This document shows, one piece after another, positions 27,136-35,660 of a stretch of DNA of 64,000 bases; positions within the stretch are counted from its first letter, which is position 1; each line of letters starts with the position of its first letter. Below the pieces are notes generated by a model, which did not search any database, had not been told where the DNA came from, and saw only the letters and a list, made by a program, of their open reading frames with translations. Both the position numbers and the translations under genes were made by a program. Source of the DNA: Aminobacterium colombiense DSM 12261 (GTDB lineage Bacteria > Synergistota > Synergistia > Synergistales > Aminobacteriaceae); NCBI RefSeq assembly GCF_000025885.1, contig NC_014011.1, forward strand, positions 1,302,001 to 1,366,000, given 5' to 3'.

Positions 27136-28386
27136 TTACGCCTTATCAATAATGTTCCGTGCTATTTCCTCAAACTCCTGCTCAGTCAAAAGAGCGCTCT
27201 TTTCGAAAGCTTTTGCTTTTATGGCATTAACTATTTCCAGCTTCACATCAGCGTCTTTTACATCGAGTCCCAATTTATCAAGATAGATGTCAACAGTTGG
27301 AATGCCGCTCATCTTTCCAATAGTAACCTTTGCGTCTGGATGTCCTGTCAAACTGTAGAGATAAGGAGAAAGCTCAAGGGGAGCCTCATCATTGGCATTT
27401 TTAAACCATCCCGCCACAATTCCTGATTCAATGTCAGACACATTTTCGCCTACGATTCCCCTGTTCTGACGAACTTTAAGACCAGAAATACTCTGGAGAT
27501 ATTGAGAAAGTGGATAGAATTTATTGTACTTCAAACCTGTATCCACTCCGTACATGGTCAGAAGGGAGAGAGCCACATCTTCGTAAGGAGCGTTCCCCGC
27601 CCGCTCTCCGATGCCGGAGATAGTTGTATGGGCAATATCTGCTCCAGCTGCAAGGCCGGCAAGGGTATTCGCTGCACCAAGGCCAAAATCATCATGAAAA
27701 TGGATGCCTATGGGTTTATCTGAAATTCGCTCTTTTACTTTCTTTATAAGGAAGGGGACGGCCTGGGGCATAAGCCCACCCATAGTATCTACTACTGTGA
27801 GTTCGTCCATATGGCCATTTTCTGCAATGAGCTCTATCAAATCGAGGTACTCATCGATGCCTGTTCTTGTTCCATCTATAGTGAAGAAAGAAACGTACAT
27901 CCCATTATCACGAGCATAGAGGGTGGACTCTATGGATACGTCTATAGCCTTCTGAACTTCCCACCTATAGGCATATTTCAACAGATGATCACTTGTCGGA
28001 ACTTCCATGACAATGCTCTTAACACCACAATCAAGAGCTCTTTTCACATCATCTTTCATACAGCGGGCGAAAGCAAAGATTTCTGGACCAAGGTTGCGCC
28101 TAACTATCTCTTTGATTGCCCCTTCATCTTGATCTGAAACTGCGGGCATACCAGCTTCTATTCTGTGAATACCTACTTCTGCCAGCTTTTCAGCTAAAGC
28201 AACTTTTTGATCTTTAGTGAAGATGAGCCCTGATTGCTGTTCACCGTCACGAAGGGAAACATCATGAAACTGAATTTTCTTAGAAAAGTCGAACCCCTTC
28301 CTTGCCTCTTCTGAAAAGTTCCAGGGGCTCGTGTACCATAGATCTGTCTTCCAAGGAGTGGGAGAATTGTTGAATTTTACTGTCAT
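27136..28386 (-). CDS. 2-Isopropylmalate/homocitrate synthase family enzyme (DRE-TIM, HMGL-like)
   Basis: A 416-residue TIM-barrel enzyme. The DRE-TIM catalytic features are visible: SLRDGEQQSG (Arg, Asp and Glu of the active site, about residue 44-53), TVVDTMGG in the middle and the HFHDDFGLGAANTLAG metal-binding HxH block (about 229-244). Members condense acetyl-CoA with a 2-oxoacid or catalyse the reverse cleavage. The leucine-feedback domain of LeuA is absent and the tail of about 120 residues is short, so a catabolic or specialised role is more likely than leucine synthesis. It sits between the binding-protein gene and the hydroxyacid dehydrogenase gene. Confidence 0.85.
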   Translation of the reverse strand: MTVKFNNSPTPWKTDLWYTSPWNFSEEARKGFDFSKKIQFHDVSLRDGEQQSGLIFTKDQKVALAEKLAEVGIHRIEAGMPAVSDQDEGAIKEIVRRNLGPEIFAFARCMKDDVKRALDCGVKSIVMEVPTSDHLLKYAYRWEVQKAIDVSIESTLYARDNGMYVSFFTIDGTRTGIDEYLDLIELIAENGHMDELTVVDTMGGLMPQAVPFLIKKVKERISDKPIGIHFHDDFGLGAANTLAGLAAGADIAHTTISGIGERAGNAPYEDVALSLLTMYGVDTGLKYNKFYPLSQYLQSISGLKVRQNRGIVGENVSDIESGIVAGWFKNANDEAPLELSPYLYSLTGHPDAKVTIGKMSGIPTVDIYLDKLGLDVKDADVKLEIVNAIKAKAFEKSALLTEQEFEEIARNIIDKA

Positions 28387-28416
28387 AGTCTTAGCTCCTC
28401 CTCATAAAAAGTATGA

Positions 28417-29388
28417 TTAAAATTTATTTACCCAGTTTTTGGGATTATTGCCTGTCAATGCTCTTACTATTTCCTTGGCTGCCTTTCGTCTTAACTCTAT
28501 TTCAGACTCATTTGAATAGAAAGCTGCGTGAGGGGTAAGAATGATGTTGTCCAGCCCGGCAAGAGCAAAAGGTGCCTCAGGAGGCTCTGTTTCCAGCACA
28601 TCAAGGGCAGCTCCCGCTATACGCTTTTCAACTAAAGCCTGATAAAGATCTTTTTGATTTACAAGAGGCCCTCTCGAAGTATTAACAAAAAAAGTAGAAG
28701 GTTTCATAAGAGAAAGGGTTGATTCATTGATAAGATGATGTGTTTCTTCTGTAAGAGGCATATGAAGCGAGAAAAAATCAACAGTTGAAAAAATTTCTTC
28801 GATGCTTGCAACGCGCGTAATGCCCAGGGAGCTCAATCTCTCATCAGAGAGGTACGGATCGTACCCGTATATATCCATTCCAAAAGCCTGAGCTCTCGTG
28901 GCTACTTCTCTGCCTATGGCACCGCAGCCAAGAACTCCATATTTTTTCCCTCTCAAACGGGGAACCGGCTTCGCGAGTGTTACATCCCATTGGCCGCCTT
29001 TGACTTTCTGGTTGAGATAGGAAACCTTTCTTATCCCTGAAAGGAATAAGGCTATGGTATGATCTGCGACCTCTTCTATACAATAGTCAGGGACATTACA
29101 TACCATAATCTTTTTTTCGGTAGCTGCGTCCACATCTATATTGTTGACCCCTATTCCCGTTCGTACAATGATCCTGCACTTATCGAGCTTGCGAATCACC
29201 TCTTCGCCCACCGGTGCGTATACCACCAGCATTGCATCGCAATCATGCCCTTCAGTTATGAAAGCCGACGATGTTTTGTCAGAGGAAATTTGAAGTTGCG
29301 CGCCTATTTTAGCCAACTCCTCTTCTTCAATGACTGAGTCGGGGAAAATAGTATCTGTCATGAAAACCTTGAAATTAGCCAAAAGCAT
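28417..29388 (-). CDS. D-2-hydroxyacid dehydrogenase family protein
   Basis: A 323-residue NAD-dependent oxidoreductase of the SerA/D-lactate dehydrogenase group. GVLGCGAIGREVA (about 152-164) is the nucleotide fold, ending at an acidic residue in YGYDPY that favours NAD. Catalytic Arg, Glu and His are seen in NTSRGPLVN, LETEPPE and TPHAAFYS. It interconverts a D-2-hydroxyacid and its 2-oxoacid. The operon also encodes a LarA-type racemase, which would let the cell use both hydroxyacid enantiomers. It starts 84 bases downstream of the GntR gene. Confidence 0.88.
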   Translation of the reverse strand: MLLANFKVFMTDTIFPDSVIEEEELAKIGAQLQISSDKTSSAFITEGHDCDAMLVVYAPVGEEVIRKLDKCRIIVRTGIGVNNIDVDAATEKKIMVCNVPDYCIEEVADHTIALFLSGIRKVSYLNQKVKGGQWDVTLAKPVPRLRGKKYGVLGCGAIGREVATRAQAFGMDIYGYDPYLSDERLSSLGITRVASIEEIFSTVDFFSLHMPLTEETHHLINESTLSLMKPSTFFVNTSRGPLVNQKDLYQALVEKRIAGAALDVLETEPPEAPFALAGLDNIILTPHAAFYSNESEIELRRKAAKEIVRALTGNNPKNWVNKF

Positions 29389-29471
29389 TGTCCCTCCTTC
29401 ATCACAGCATTTTTTCTTTTACCCTACGACTAATACAAGTTTCCCTGTCCCACCTCCATTAACAACTGAGA

Positions 29472-30176
29472 TCAATGTCTGCTAACAAGGTCCCTTATAG
29501 AACGTTCTATATCTTCCAAATGAGCGAGCATGGCTTTCTGTGCGTTATCTGCATCAAAAGAAAGAATGTAATAGAGTATTGAGGAGTGAAAATCCAATGC
29601 TCGCTTAATTTGTCCTTCACGCTCAATGACATACATATTTTCTGAAAGAGTTAAATCTCGGGTAGCATTCAACATTTCAACAAGCACCATGTTCTGGCTC
29701 ATCTCTGCTATTTTTTCATGAAAAGCAAAATCCGCTTTCAAAAAAGGCTGTTCATCGTCTACAAGCGTCATCGCGTACTTATGCAGCTTTTTCAAGGCCT
29801 CTTTCTCTTCCTTAGAAGATCTTATCGTTGCAAGAGATACTGTTTCACACTCTATTATTTTTCTCGCTTCTACAAGTTCCCTTACAGAGCACTGCTTAAG
29901 AAGAAGAGAAATTTTAAAATGATCAGAGAGAAGTGAGATGTTTTCGGTCAGAAAAGTCCCCTCTCCGCTGTGGACTTCTAACACGCCCATATACCTGAGA
30001 GCTCTCAACGCCTCTCGTACAGATGCTCTGCTAACCCCAAAGCTCTCTACCAAATCTCTTTCGGAGGGTAGTTTGTCTCCAGAAGAAATCTCTCCGTTAA
30101 GTATCTTTTGTTTAAAAGCCTCTACTATACTTTCTGTAACAGATTGTCGATTAATTTTTGTAAAAGAAATTCCCAT
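29472..30176 (-). CDS. GntR-family regulator, FCD subfamily (TRAP/LarA operon)
   Basis: A 234-residue DNA-binding protein. The winged helix reads PSERDLVESFGVSRASVREALRALRYMGVLEVHSGEGTFL (about 38-77). The FCD domain with ADFAFHEKIAEMSQN follows. ATG 30176 has AGGAG at good distance, better than GTG 30185. It is the first gene of the operon with the hydroxyacid dehydrogenase, the synthase-family enzyme, DctPQM and LarA. A palindrome at 30270-30289 in the divergent promoter region is its probable operator. Confidence 0.9.
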   Translation of the reverse strand: MGISFTKINRQSVTESIVEAFKQKILNGEISSGDKLPSERDLVESFGVSRASVREALRALRYMGVLEVHSGEGTFLTENISLLSDHFKISLLLKQCSVRELVEARKIIECETVSLATIRSSKEEKEALKKLHKYAMTLVDDEQPFLKADFAFHEKIAEMSQNMVLVEMLNATRDLTLSENMYVIEREGQIKRALDFHSSILYYILSFDADNAQKAMLAHLEDIERSIRDLVSRH

Positions 30177-30269
30177 CTCTACCACTCCTACAAATACGTG
30201 AATGACTTTTTAAAACATTTGAACTTCAATATTTTTTTAAAAATGCTATTATATTTATAAATTTCGTTA

Positions 30270-30289
30270 GTGGTAAGAGGTCAGACCAC
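30270..30289. promoter_or_regulatory. Nested palindromic operator candidate in a divergent promoter region
   Basis: GTGGT (30270-30274) pairs with ACCAC (30285-30289), and GGTC-A-GACC is a perfect repeat at 30279-30287. The GGT..ACC form resembles FadR/PdhR-type GntR sites. It lies between the GntR-led operon (starts 30176, minus) and the C45 gene (starts 30373, plus), where it could control both. Confidence 0.45.
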
Positions 30290-30372
30290 GAACTTGTATA
30301 AATTTACGCCACAAATTAATTATTGTCAAATGGGGGAATAAAAACACTATTTATATGGGGGGGTTACAGCCT

Positions 30373-31452
30373 ATGACCAAAACTGGATATCCGTTTATAC
30401 AGCTCGAGGGAAATCCTTTTGAGAGAGGAAGGATATACGGAAAAGAATGTTCCAATCTTATTCGAAAAAGCATTTCGAATTACTCTTTTATGTTTAAAAC
30501 CTTTTCCGGAATGAGCTGGGAGGAGGCGAAAGAAAGAGCCAGAAGCTACATACCATTTATAGCAGAATACAGCCCACAGCTTATAGAAGAAATGAAAGGC
30601 ATCGCTGAAGGGGCAATTTTGCATTTTGACGACATTGTCACCTTAAACTCCAGAAGCGAAATTGTTCTCGACAATACACTCGATGGGTGCACAGCCTTCG
30701 GAGTTTCTTCCTCCATTTCAAAAGATGGTGTTGCTTACGTGTGTCAAAACTGGGATTGGATTCGAAGACAGGGAGATACACTAGTCATTCTGCAAATTAA
30801 ACAGGAAGAACCTCTGCCACAACTTTTATTGATTGCTGAAGCTGGCATTATAAGCGGCAAGGGGTTAAACTCCGCTGGTATCGGCGTTTGCTTCAACGCC
30901 CTTTCAACAGGCAAAGGGAAACCTGGAGTCCCTATTCATATTTTGCTGAGAGAGATTATGAGTTCCCCCACTTTAGGTGATGCTGTCGAAGCTGTAGCCA
31001 GAGCAGAACGGGCTAGCTCCGGGAATTTTTTAGTAGGGACTGCTGAGGGGGAAATTATAAACATTGAATCCGCCCCTTCAGATTTCGGGGTGCTCTACGC
31101 AGAAAAGGGATACCTGGCCCACACTAATCACTTTCTTTCTCCTAACATCATATGTAAAGAAAAAGACCATGGCAAAGTCATATTGCCAGACACCTTTCAC
31201 AGGCTTGGCAGGATCAATGTGCTACTTAATGAAAAAGTTGATTCTGTAGACCAAAAGTTGTGCCAAAGATTTTTATCAGACCACAAAAATGCGCCTGATG
31301 CCATATGCAGGCACGAAGATCCTAGAGATCCAGAGGGTAAACAGCTGGCATCGGTATACTCTATCATAATGAATCTCATGGAGAGAACCTTATGGATCAG
31401 TGATAGCAACCCGTGCACGAGCGAATTTTGCTCATACAGTTTTAAAAAATAA
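30373..31452 (+). CDS. C45-family peptidase / acyl-CoA:6-APA acyltransferase-like Ntn hydrolase
   Basis: About 359 residues of the C45 (isopenicillin N acyltransferase) family. The DGCTAFGV segment places the nucleophile at Cys106; in this family the chain cuts itself before that Cys to expose an N-terminal nucleophile. EGNPFERGRIYGKE near the start and CQNWDW after the nucleophile are also typical. The natural substrates of bacterial members are mostly unknown amides or peptides. The G-rich stretch at 30357-30363 serves as ribosome site for ATG 30373; ATG 30355 lies in front of it. It diverges from the GntR/TRAP/LarA operon and may be co-controlled. Confidence 0.82.
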   Translation: MTKTGYPFIQLEGNPFERGRIYGKECSNLIRKSISNYSFMFKTFSGMSWEEAKERARSYIPFIAEYSPQLIEEMKGIAEGAILHFDDIVTLNSRSEIVLDNTLDGCTAFGVSSSISKDGVAYVCQNWDWIRRQGDTLVILQIKQEEPLPQLLLIAEAGIISGKGLNSAGIGVCFNALSTGKGKPGVPIHILLREIMSSPTLGDAVEAVARAERASSGNFLVGTAEGEIINIESAPSDFGVLYAEKGYLAHTNHFLSPNIICKEKDHGKVILPDTFHRLGRINVLLNEKVDSVDQKLCQRFLSDHKNAPDAICRHEDPRDPEGKQLASVYSIIMNLMERTLWISDSNPCTSEFCSYSFKK

Positions 31453-31471
31453 TACTGTTAACGGAGATCTA

Positions 31472-31515
31472 AATAAGGACAGGCTCGGTTGATTTTTACC
31501 GAACCTGTCCTTATT
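31472..31515. terminator. Bidirectional terminator between the C45 and SulP genes
   Basis: An 18-bp stem with one mismatch: 31472-31489 pairs with 31498-31515 around an 8-base loop, flanked by T-rich sequence downstream and an A-rich start upstream. It separates two convergent genes. Confidence 0.8.
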
Positions 31516-31549
31516 TATTTGAGAAATACCAATTAATTTGCTCCTAGAC

Positions 31550-33234
31550 CTAATACCCCTTTGCGAGACCCAGCACTGCTCGGGCCCGCATTAAGGCCTC
31601 ATCAATATCCTCGCAAAAATTTTCTGCCCCTACCTCTTCTATAAAGCCTGATCGTCTGAAGGCCCTTCTAGGCTGCGGCTGAACTCCTGAAAAAATAAGC
31701 TGCGTTTTTTCTTTCTGGCATCTATGATAAAGCTCTCGTAAAACATGAATAGCTGTCGCATCTATTGCTGAAACCTTTCTTGTTCGAATAATAAGTACAG
31801 GAACCGGTTTTTCCAGATTGCGCAGGGCATTTTTGAATTCATTAACCATGCCAAAGAAGAAGGGGCCGTTCACTTCAAAGACCTCTACTCCAACCGGCAC
31901 TTTTCTTAAAGCTATGGCATTGGGATCATCTCCAAAATCCTCTTCTCCTCGTACTTCTTTGGTAATCATGCTCACATCGGTAATCTCCGACATTCTCCAG
32001 ATAAAAAGAAGAGAAGCCATAACTACCCCAACCTGAACAGCCACTGTCAGGTCAACAAGAACTGTAAGGGCAAAGGTCAGAACCAAGACAAAAGCATCAC
32101 TTTTCGGACCTTTAAAAATTGAAACAAAGTGATGAAGTTCGCTCATGTTGTAGCTGACCACGACAAGAATGCCCGCTAAAGCCGAAAGAGGAATAAGCTT
32201 GGCGATGGGAGCGCACAGCAAAAGCAGGAGGGCAAGGACAATGGAATGTATGATTCCGGCCACAGGAGTCTTAGCACCGCTTTTTACGTTTGTAGCCGTT
32301 CTGGCAATGGCGCCAGTGGCTGGAATGCCTCCAAATAAAACGCTGCCAATATTAGCAACACCCTGAGCTATAAGTTCTGCATTGGGCTTATGGCGCCCGC
32401 CTATCATTCCATCAGCTACTGTGGCAGATAAAAGAGACTCAATTGCCGCCAGCAAGGCAATAGTAAAGGCTGGTTTCACTAAAAGTCCGATTTGGGCAAG
32501 TTCGAACTTTGGTAATGAAGGAGCAGGCAACATGCGGGGCAAATCTCCGAAGCGGCTTCCTATTGTCGCCACATCCAAATGGAGAGCGGAAGCAAGAGCT
32601 GTTGCTGCAATCATGCCTATGAGCATGGCAGGCAGCTTGGGCCAAAAACGCCGCACCATCACAATTACAAGAATGGTTCCAAACCCTATTGCCACAGTTT
32701 GAGGATCAAAAGAACCCAGGTTCTTCAGATAAACTTGCCACTTCAGTAAAAACTCCGCTGGGACATTTTCAACATTGAGACCTAAAAGATCGCAAATCTG
32801 AGTGGAAAAAATGACTACTGCAATGCCCGTTGTAAAACCGGTAGTTACGGGGAAAGGAATAAATTTAATAAAACCGCCCATGCGAAACACACCAAACAAT
32901 ATGAGGAAAACTCCCGCTATAAGAGTGCAAAGTGCCAGCCCGGAATAACCATATTCAGTGGCGACGGCAGATACAAGCACTACAAAAGCACCGGTTGGAC
33001 CACCTATCTGCACACTGCTCCCCCCAAGAGCAGAAATCAGAAAACCTGCTACAATAGCTGTAAACAAGCCTCTCTCAGGAGGCAACCCGCTAGAATTGCA
33101 AAAGCCATAGCCAGCGGAAGGGCCACAATGCCAACAGTAATTCCCGCAAAAAGATCGGCAACAGCCTTCTCGCGAGAGTATTGCTTCAATTCACTCAAGA
33201 GCTTCGGCGTATACACATCAATCTTCCTTTTCAT
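31550..33234 (-). pseudogene. SulP-family anion permease with STAS domain, one-base frameshift near the N-terminus
   Basis: From ATG 33234 the first 46 codons read as the normal SulP N-terminus (REKAVADLFAGITVGIVALPLAMAFAI) and then shift frame. From about 33090 another frame continues with the expected PPERGLFTAIVAGFLISALGG and runs on through the permease and a C-terminal STAS domain (VSAIDATAIHVLRELY) to 31550. The total length is one base short of a multiple of three, so a single deletion near 33091-33097 breaks a gene of about 561 codons. Everything else looks intact, so the lesion is recent or a sequence error. SulP proteins import sulfate, bicarbonate or dicarboxylates. Confidence 0.85.
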
Positions 33235-33350
33235 TTAAATAGATTTGGCCTTCTGGAATAAGCGGTAGGCAGGGCACAGGCCCAAATAAAAGCCACTATC
33301 AGTTTAACATCAACAGCGCCAAAATCAATGGTAATTTCTAAAAAAGACAT
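33231..33350 (-). CDS. Possible 39-codon leader peptide coupled to the SulP gene
   Basis: An open frame from ATG 33350 ends in a TGA that overlaps the SulP start (ATGA). The peptide has a short hydrophobic stretch (LIVAFIWACALPTAY). No ribosome site is visible, so the overlap may be chance; it could instead be a leader for translational coupling. Confidence 0.2.
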   Translation of the reverse strand: MSFLEITIDFGAVDVKLIVAFIWACALPTAYSRRPNLFK

Positions 33351-33467
33351 GTTTATTTGTCTTAAATCTAAATTGTTCTGTCAAATTTCTTTTTATATTA
33401 ACTACCGCCCGGAACCACTTGCCTATACACAGACCGACATTTGTTTTTAAGAGAAACACAGCACGAA

Positions 33468-33486
33468 ATTATCATTATCTGATAAT
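33468..33486. promoter_or_regulatory. Inverted repeat upstream of the por promoter
   Basis: ATTATCA (33468-33474) and TGATAAT (33480-33486) are exact complements with 5 bases between. The repeat ends 18 bases before the candidate -35 box, a usual place for an activator or repressor. Confidence 0.4.
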
Positions 33487-33504
33487 ACTTTTTTATTACT
33501 TGAG

Positions 33505-33533
33505 TTGACGCAATCAAATTGCCATACTAAACT
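33505..33533 (+). promoter_or_regulatory. Candidate sigma70 promoter of porGDAB
   Basis: TTGACG (33505-33510), a 17-base spacer and TAAACT (33528-33533) lie 35 bases before the porG start, with a GAAAGGAGTG ribosome site in between. Confidence 0.55.
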
Positions 33534-33568
33534 CTATTTTATGAATACTTGAAAGGAGTGATGCAGTA

Positions 33569-34141
33569 ATGCCTCAGGCCATTGAGATCAGGTGGCATGG
33601 ACGAGGAGGCCAGGGAGCCAAGTCTGGCTCAGCCATACTCTCCGAGGTGTTGTTCGGGGCCGGGAAATTTGTGCAGTCCTTTCCCGAGTACGGGGCGGAA
33701 CGCCAGGGAGCACCCATGAAAGCTTATAACCGGGTGTCTGACCAGCCTATCCGCAAACGCTGCGGTGTACAGAATCCTAACGTGGTAGCAGTCATAGACC
33801 CAACATTGCTCGATGCTGCCCGCCCAACCGAAGGATGTGATAATAACACAATCTACCTTATCAACACCCCCATGTCTCCAGCTGATATTAAGAAGAAACT
33901 CGGCCTTCCAGATGCAGTCAAGGTTATCACTATCGATGCAACCAAGATCACCCTGGAGGAGTTTGGTCAAAACCGCCCCAACGCTCCTATGCTTGGAACC
34001 TTTGCTCATATCTTTACAGAGGTTCCCATTCAAGCATTCGTTGAACACTTCGCGCACAAAATGGCTAAATTGCCTGAAAAGGTACTATCCGCCAATCTCC
34101 GAGCCATCCGGAGGGGCTATGAGGAGGTACAGATCGGATGA
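33569..34141 (+). CDS. porG: 2-Oxoacid (pyruvate):ferredoxin oxidoreductase, gamma subunit
   Basis: A 190-residue subunit. The opening IRWHGRGGQGAKSGSAIL is the gamma-domain glycine loop, followed by FPEYGAERQGAPMKAYNRVSD, the segment that binds at the CoA end of the complex. It is the first gene of porGDAB, the four-subunit order seen in archaea and many anaerobic bacteria, and is coupled to porD by an ATGA overlap. The complex oxidises a 2-oxoacid and CoA to acyl-CoA and CO2, reducing ferredoxin in the cytoplasm. Confidence 0.95.
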   Translation: MPQAIEIRWHGRGGQGAKSGSAILSEVLFGAGKFVQSFPEYGAERQGAPMKAYNRVSDQPIRKRCGVQNPNVVAVIDPTLLDAARPTEGCDNNTIYLINTPMSPADIKKKLGLPDAVKVITIDATKITLEEFGQNRPNAPMLGTFAHIFTEVPIQAFVEHFAHKMAKLPEKVLSANLRAIRRGYEEVQIG

Positions 34142-34464
34142 GCGGCTGCAAGAATTGGAAAGAGATGAAGGATGTAGGCAAACCCAAAAAATGGCAGGAT
34201 GTTCCCATGGGAGGAATTGCTTACGGAGCTTCGGCCGAAAACGTTGAAACTGGCCAATGGAGAAGCATTCGTCCCGTATGGAATGAAGATGAGTGTATAT
34301 CATGCATGCTTTGCTGGGTTCAGTGCCCGGACCGTTCCATTACAACCGATGAAAATGGAAAAGTAACGGGTGTCGACTACTTCTACTGTAAGGGCTGCGG
34401 AATTTGCGCCCAGGTGTGCCCCAAAAAGGCCATAGAGATGCGGCCTGAGGCCGAGTTTGCGTAG
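34138..34464 (+). CDS. porD: 2-Oxoacid (pyruvate):ferredoxin oxidoreductase, delta (ferredoxin) subunit
   Basis: A 108-residue protein ending in a bacterial-type 2[4Fe-4S] module: CISCMLCWVQCPD (about 50-62) and CKGCGICAQVCP (about 84-95), each with the standard CxxCxxCxxxCP spacing. It conducts electrons from the TPP centre of porB to free ferredoxin. It overlaps porG by 4 bases and is followed by porA after 16 bases. Confidence 0.95.
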   Translation: MSGCKNWKEMKDVGKPKKWQDVPMGGIAYGASAENVETGQWRSIRPVWNEDECISCMLCWVQCPDRSITTDENGKVTGVDYFYCKGCGICAQVCPKKAIEMRPEAEFA

Positions 34465-34480
34465 AAGGGAGCAGAAGAAG

Positions 34481-35647
34481 ATGCCTCGTAAAGAAATTAC
34501 ATCAGGAAACTGGGCTTTTGCTGAAGCAATGCGCCAGATAAATCCGGACGTCGTTGCGGCATATCCCATCACGCCTTCAACAGATATCATCATGAAATTC
34601 GCAGAATTTGTAGCCAACGGCGAGGTCGACACAAACTTTGTTACAGTAGAAAGTGAGCACTCTGCCATCACTGCCTGTGTAACGGCCTCAGCTGCGGGAG
34701 CTCGTGTCATGACAGCTTCAAGCGCAAATGGCGTAGCGCTCATGCACGAAATATTCCCTATTGCGGGTTGCTTCAGAACCCCCATAGTCTTTGGGCTAGT
34801 GAACAGAAGCGTAGGAGCCCCCATAAATATCCACTGCGACCACAGCGATAGCATGGCCCAACGGGATTATGGGTGGATACACCTATACTGCGAAGATGCT
34901 CAGGAAGTATACGATTCAGCCTTTATGGCCATACGGCTCAGTGAGAACAATGATGTTCTTACTCCCGTATTTGTCTGCCAGGACGGCTTTATTACCAGCC
35001 ATGGTTTCGAACCTGTGGAGTACCTGGACGATGAAACTGTAAAGAAATTCATTGGAGAACGGACCCCCATAAACCCATTGCTTGATATTGAAAATCCAGT
35101 AACATACGGATCCTTTGCCATGTCCGAGTATTATTTTGAGATCAAGCGTCAGCAGATCGAAGCAAACAAAAAAGCCCTTGAGCTTTATGACGGAATTGCA
35201 AAGGAATATGAAGCCATATCTGGCCGCTACTACCCCATGATCGACTGCTACAAAACCGATGATGCCGATTACGTAATTGTTGTCATGTCCTCTGCATCAG
35301 GAGCAGTGAAAGATGTGGTAGATGAAATGAGGGAAAAGGGACACAAGGTAGGGTGCCTTCGTATTCGCATGTTCCGCCCCTTCCCCACTGAAGCAATAGC
35401 TGCTGCCCTTAAGGGTAAAAAAGCGGTTGCTGTTCTTGACAGAAGCCTGAGCTTAGGCGGAACCGCGCCACTTGCGGCAGAGGTCAGAAGCGCCCTCTAC
35501 GCTGCCGGAGAATTAATCCCCACCAACAGCTGCATATATGGCCTTGGCGGAAGGGATTTCTTCCCACAGTATGCTGAGAATATCTTTATGGACCTCATAA
35601 ATGGCAACATTTCGCCCGAAGAGCACTACATCGGCCTTCTAGAATAG
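34481..35647 (+). CDS. porA: 2-Oxoacid (pyruvate):ferredoxin oxidoreductase, alpha subunit
   Basis: A 388-residue subunit with the TPP pyrimidine-domain features: TSGNWAFAEAMRQINPDVVAAYPITPST at the start, FVTVESEHSAITACVTASAAGARVMTASSANG (about 55-86) and a C-terminal transketolase-like domain with the GHKVGCLRIRMFRPFP segment. ATG 34481 is preceded by GAAGGGAG; an in-frame start at 34457 lies inside porD and adds only basic residues. It forms the active site together with porB. Confidence 0.95.
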   Translation: MPRKEITSGNWAFAEAMRQINPDVVAAYPITPSTDIIMKFAEFVANGEVDTNFVTVESEHSAITACVTASAAGARVMTASSANGVALMHEIFPIAGCFRTPIVFGLVNRSVGAPINIHCDHSDSMAQRDYGWIHLYCEDAQEVYDSAFMAIRLSENNDVLTPVFVCQDGFITSHGFEPVEYLDDETVKKFIGERTPINPLLDIENPVTYGSFAMSEYYFEIKRQQIEANKKALELYDGIAKEYEAISGRYYPMIDCYKTDDADYVIVVMSSASGAVKDVVDEMREKGHKVGCLRIRMFRPFPTEAIAAALKGKKAVAVLDRSLSLGGTAPLAAEVRSALYAAGELIPTNSCIYGLGGRDFFPQYAENIFMDLINGNISPEEHYIGLLE

Positions 35648-35660
35648 GGGGATAACGAAG

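Larger units (their letters stand above)
33235..33568. other. Divergent promoter region between SulP and porGDAB
   Basis: This 334-base AT-rich stretch carries the por promoter (33505-33533), an inverted repeat just upstream of it (33468-33486), and a possible 39-codon leader frame next to the SulP gene. I see no further gene. Confidence 0.5.

Noticed and set aside
33085-33100. Programmed ribosomal frameshifting in the SulP gene
   Set aside because: There is no slippery heptamer or following structure at the junction; a plain deletion explains it.
13782-33385. A shared motif, TTTGACAGAACA followed by TTTAGAT, about 140 bases upstream of lrgA and of the SulP gene on the minus strand
   Set aside because: The two copies differ by an inserted base, no proper -10 box follows, and the lrgA copy lies upstream of a terminator. 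Two occurrences are too few to claim a regulon.
34300-34854. 184-codon open frame antisense to porD/porA
   Set aside because: It is the mirror of strongly conserved Por sequence and has no ribosome site or family likeness.
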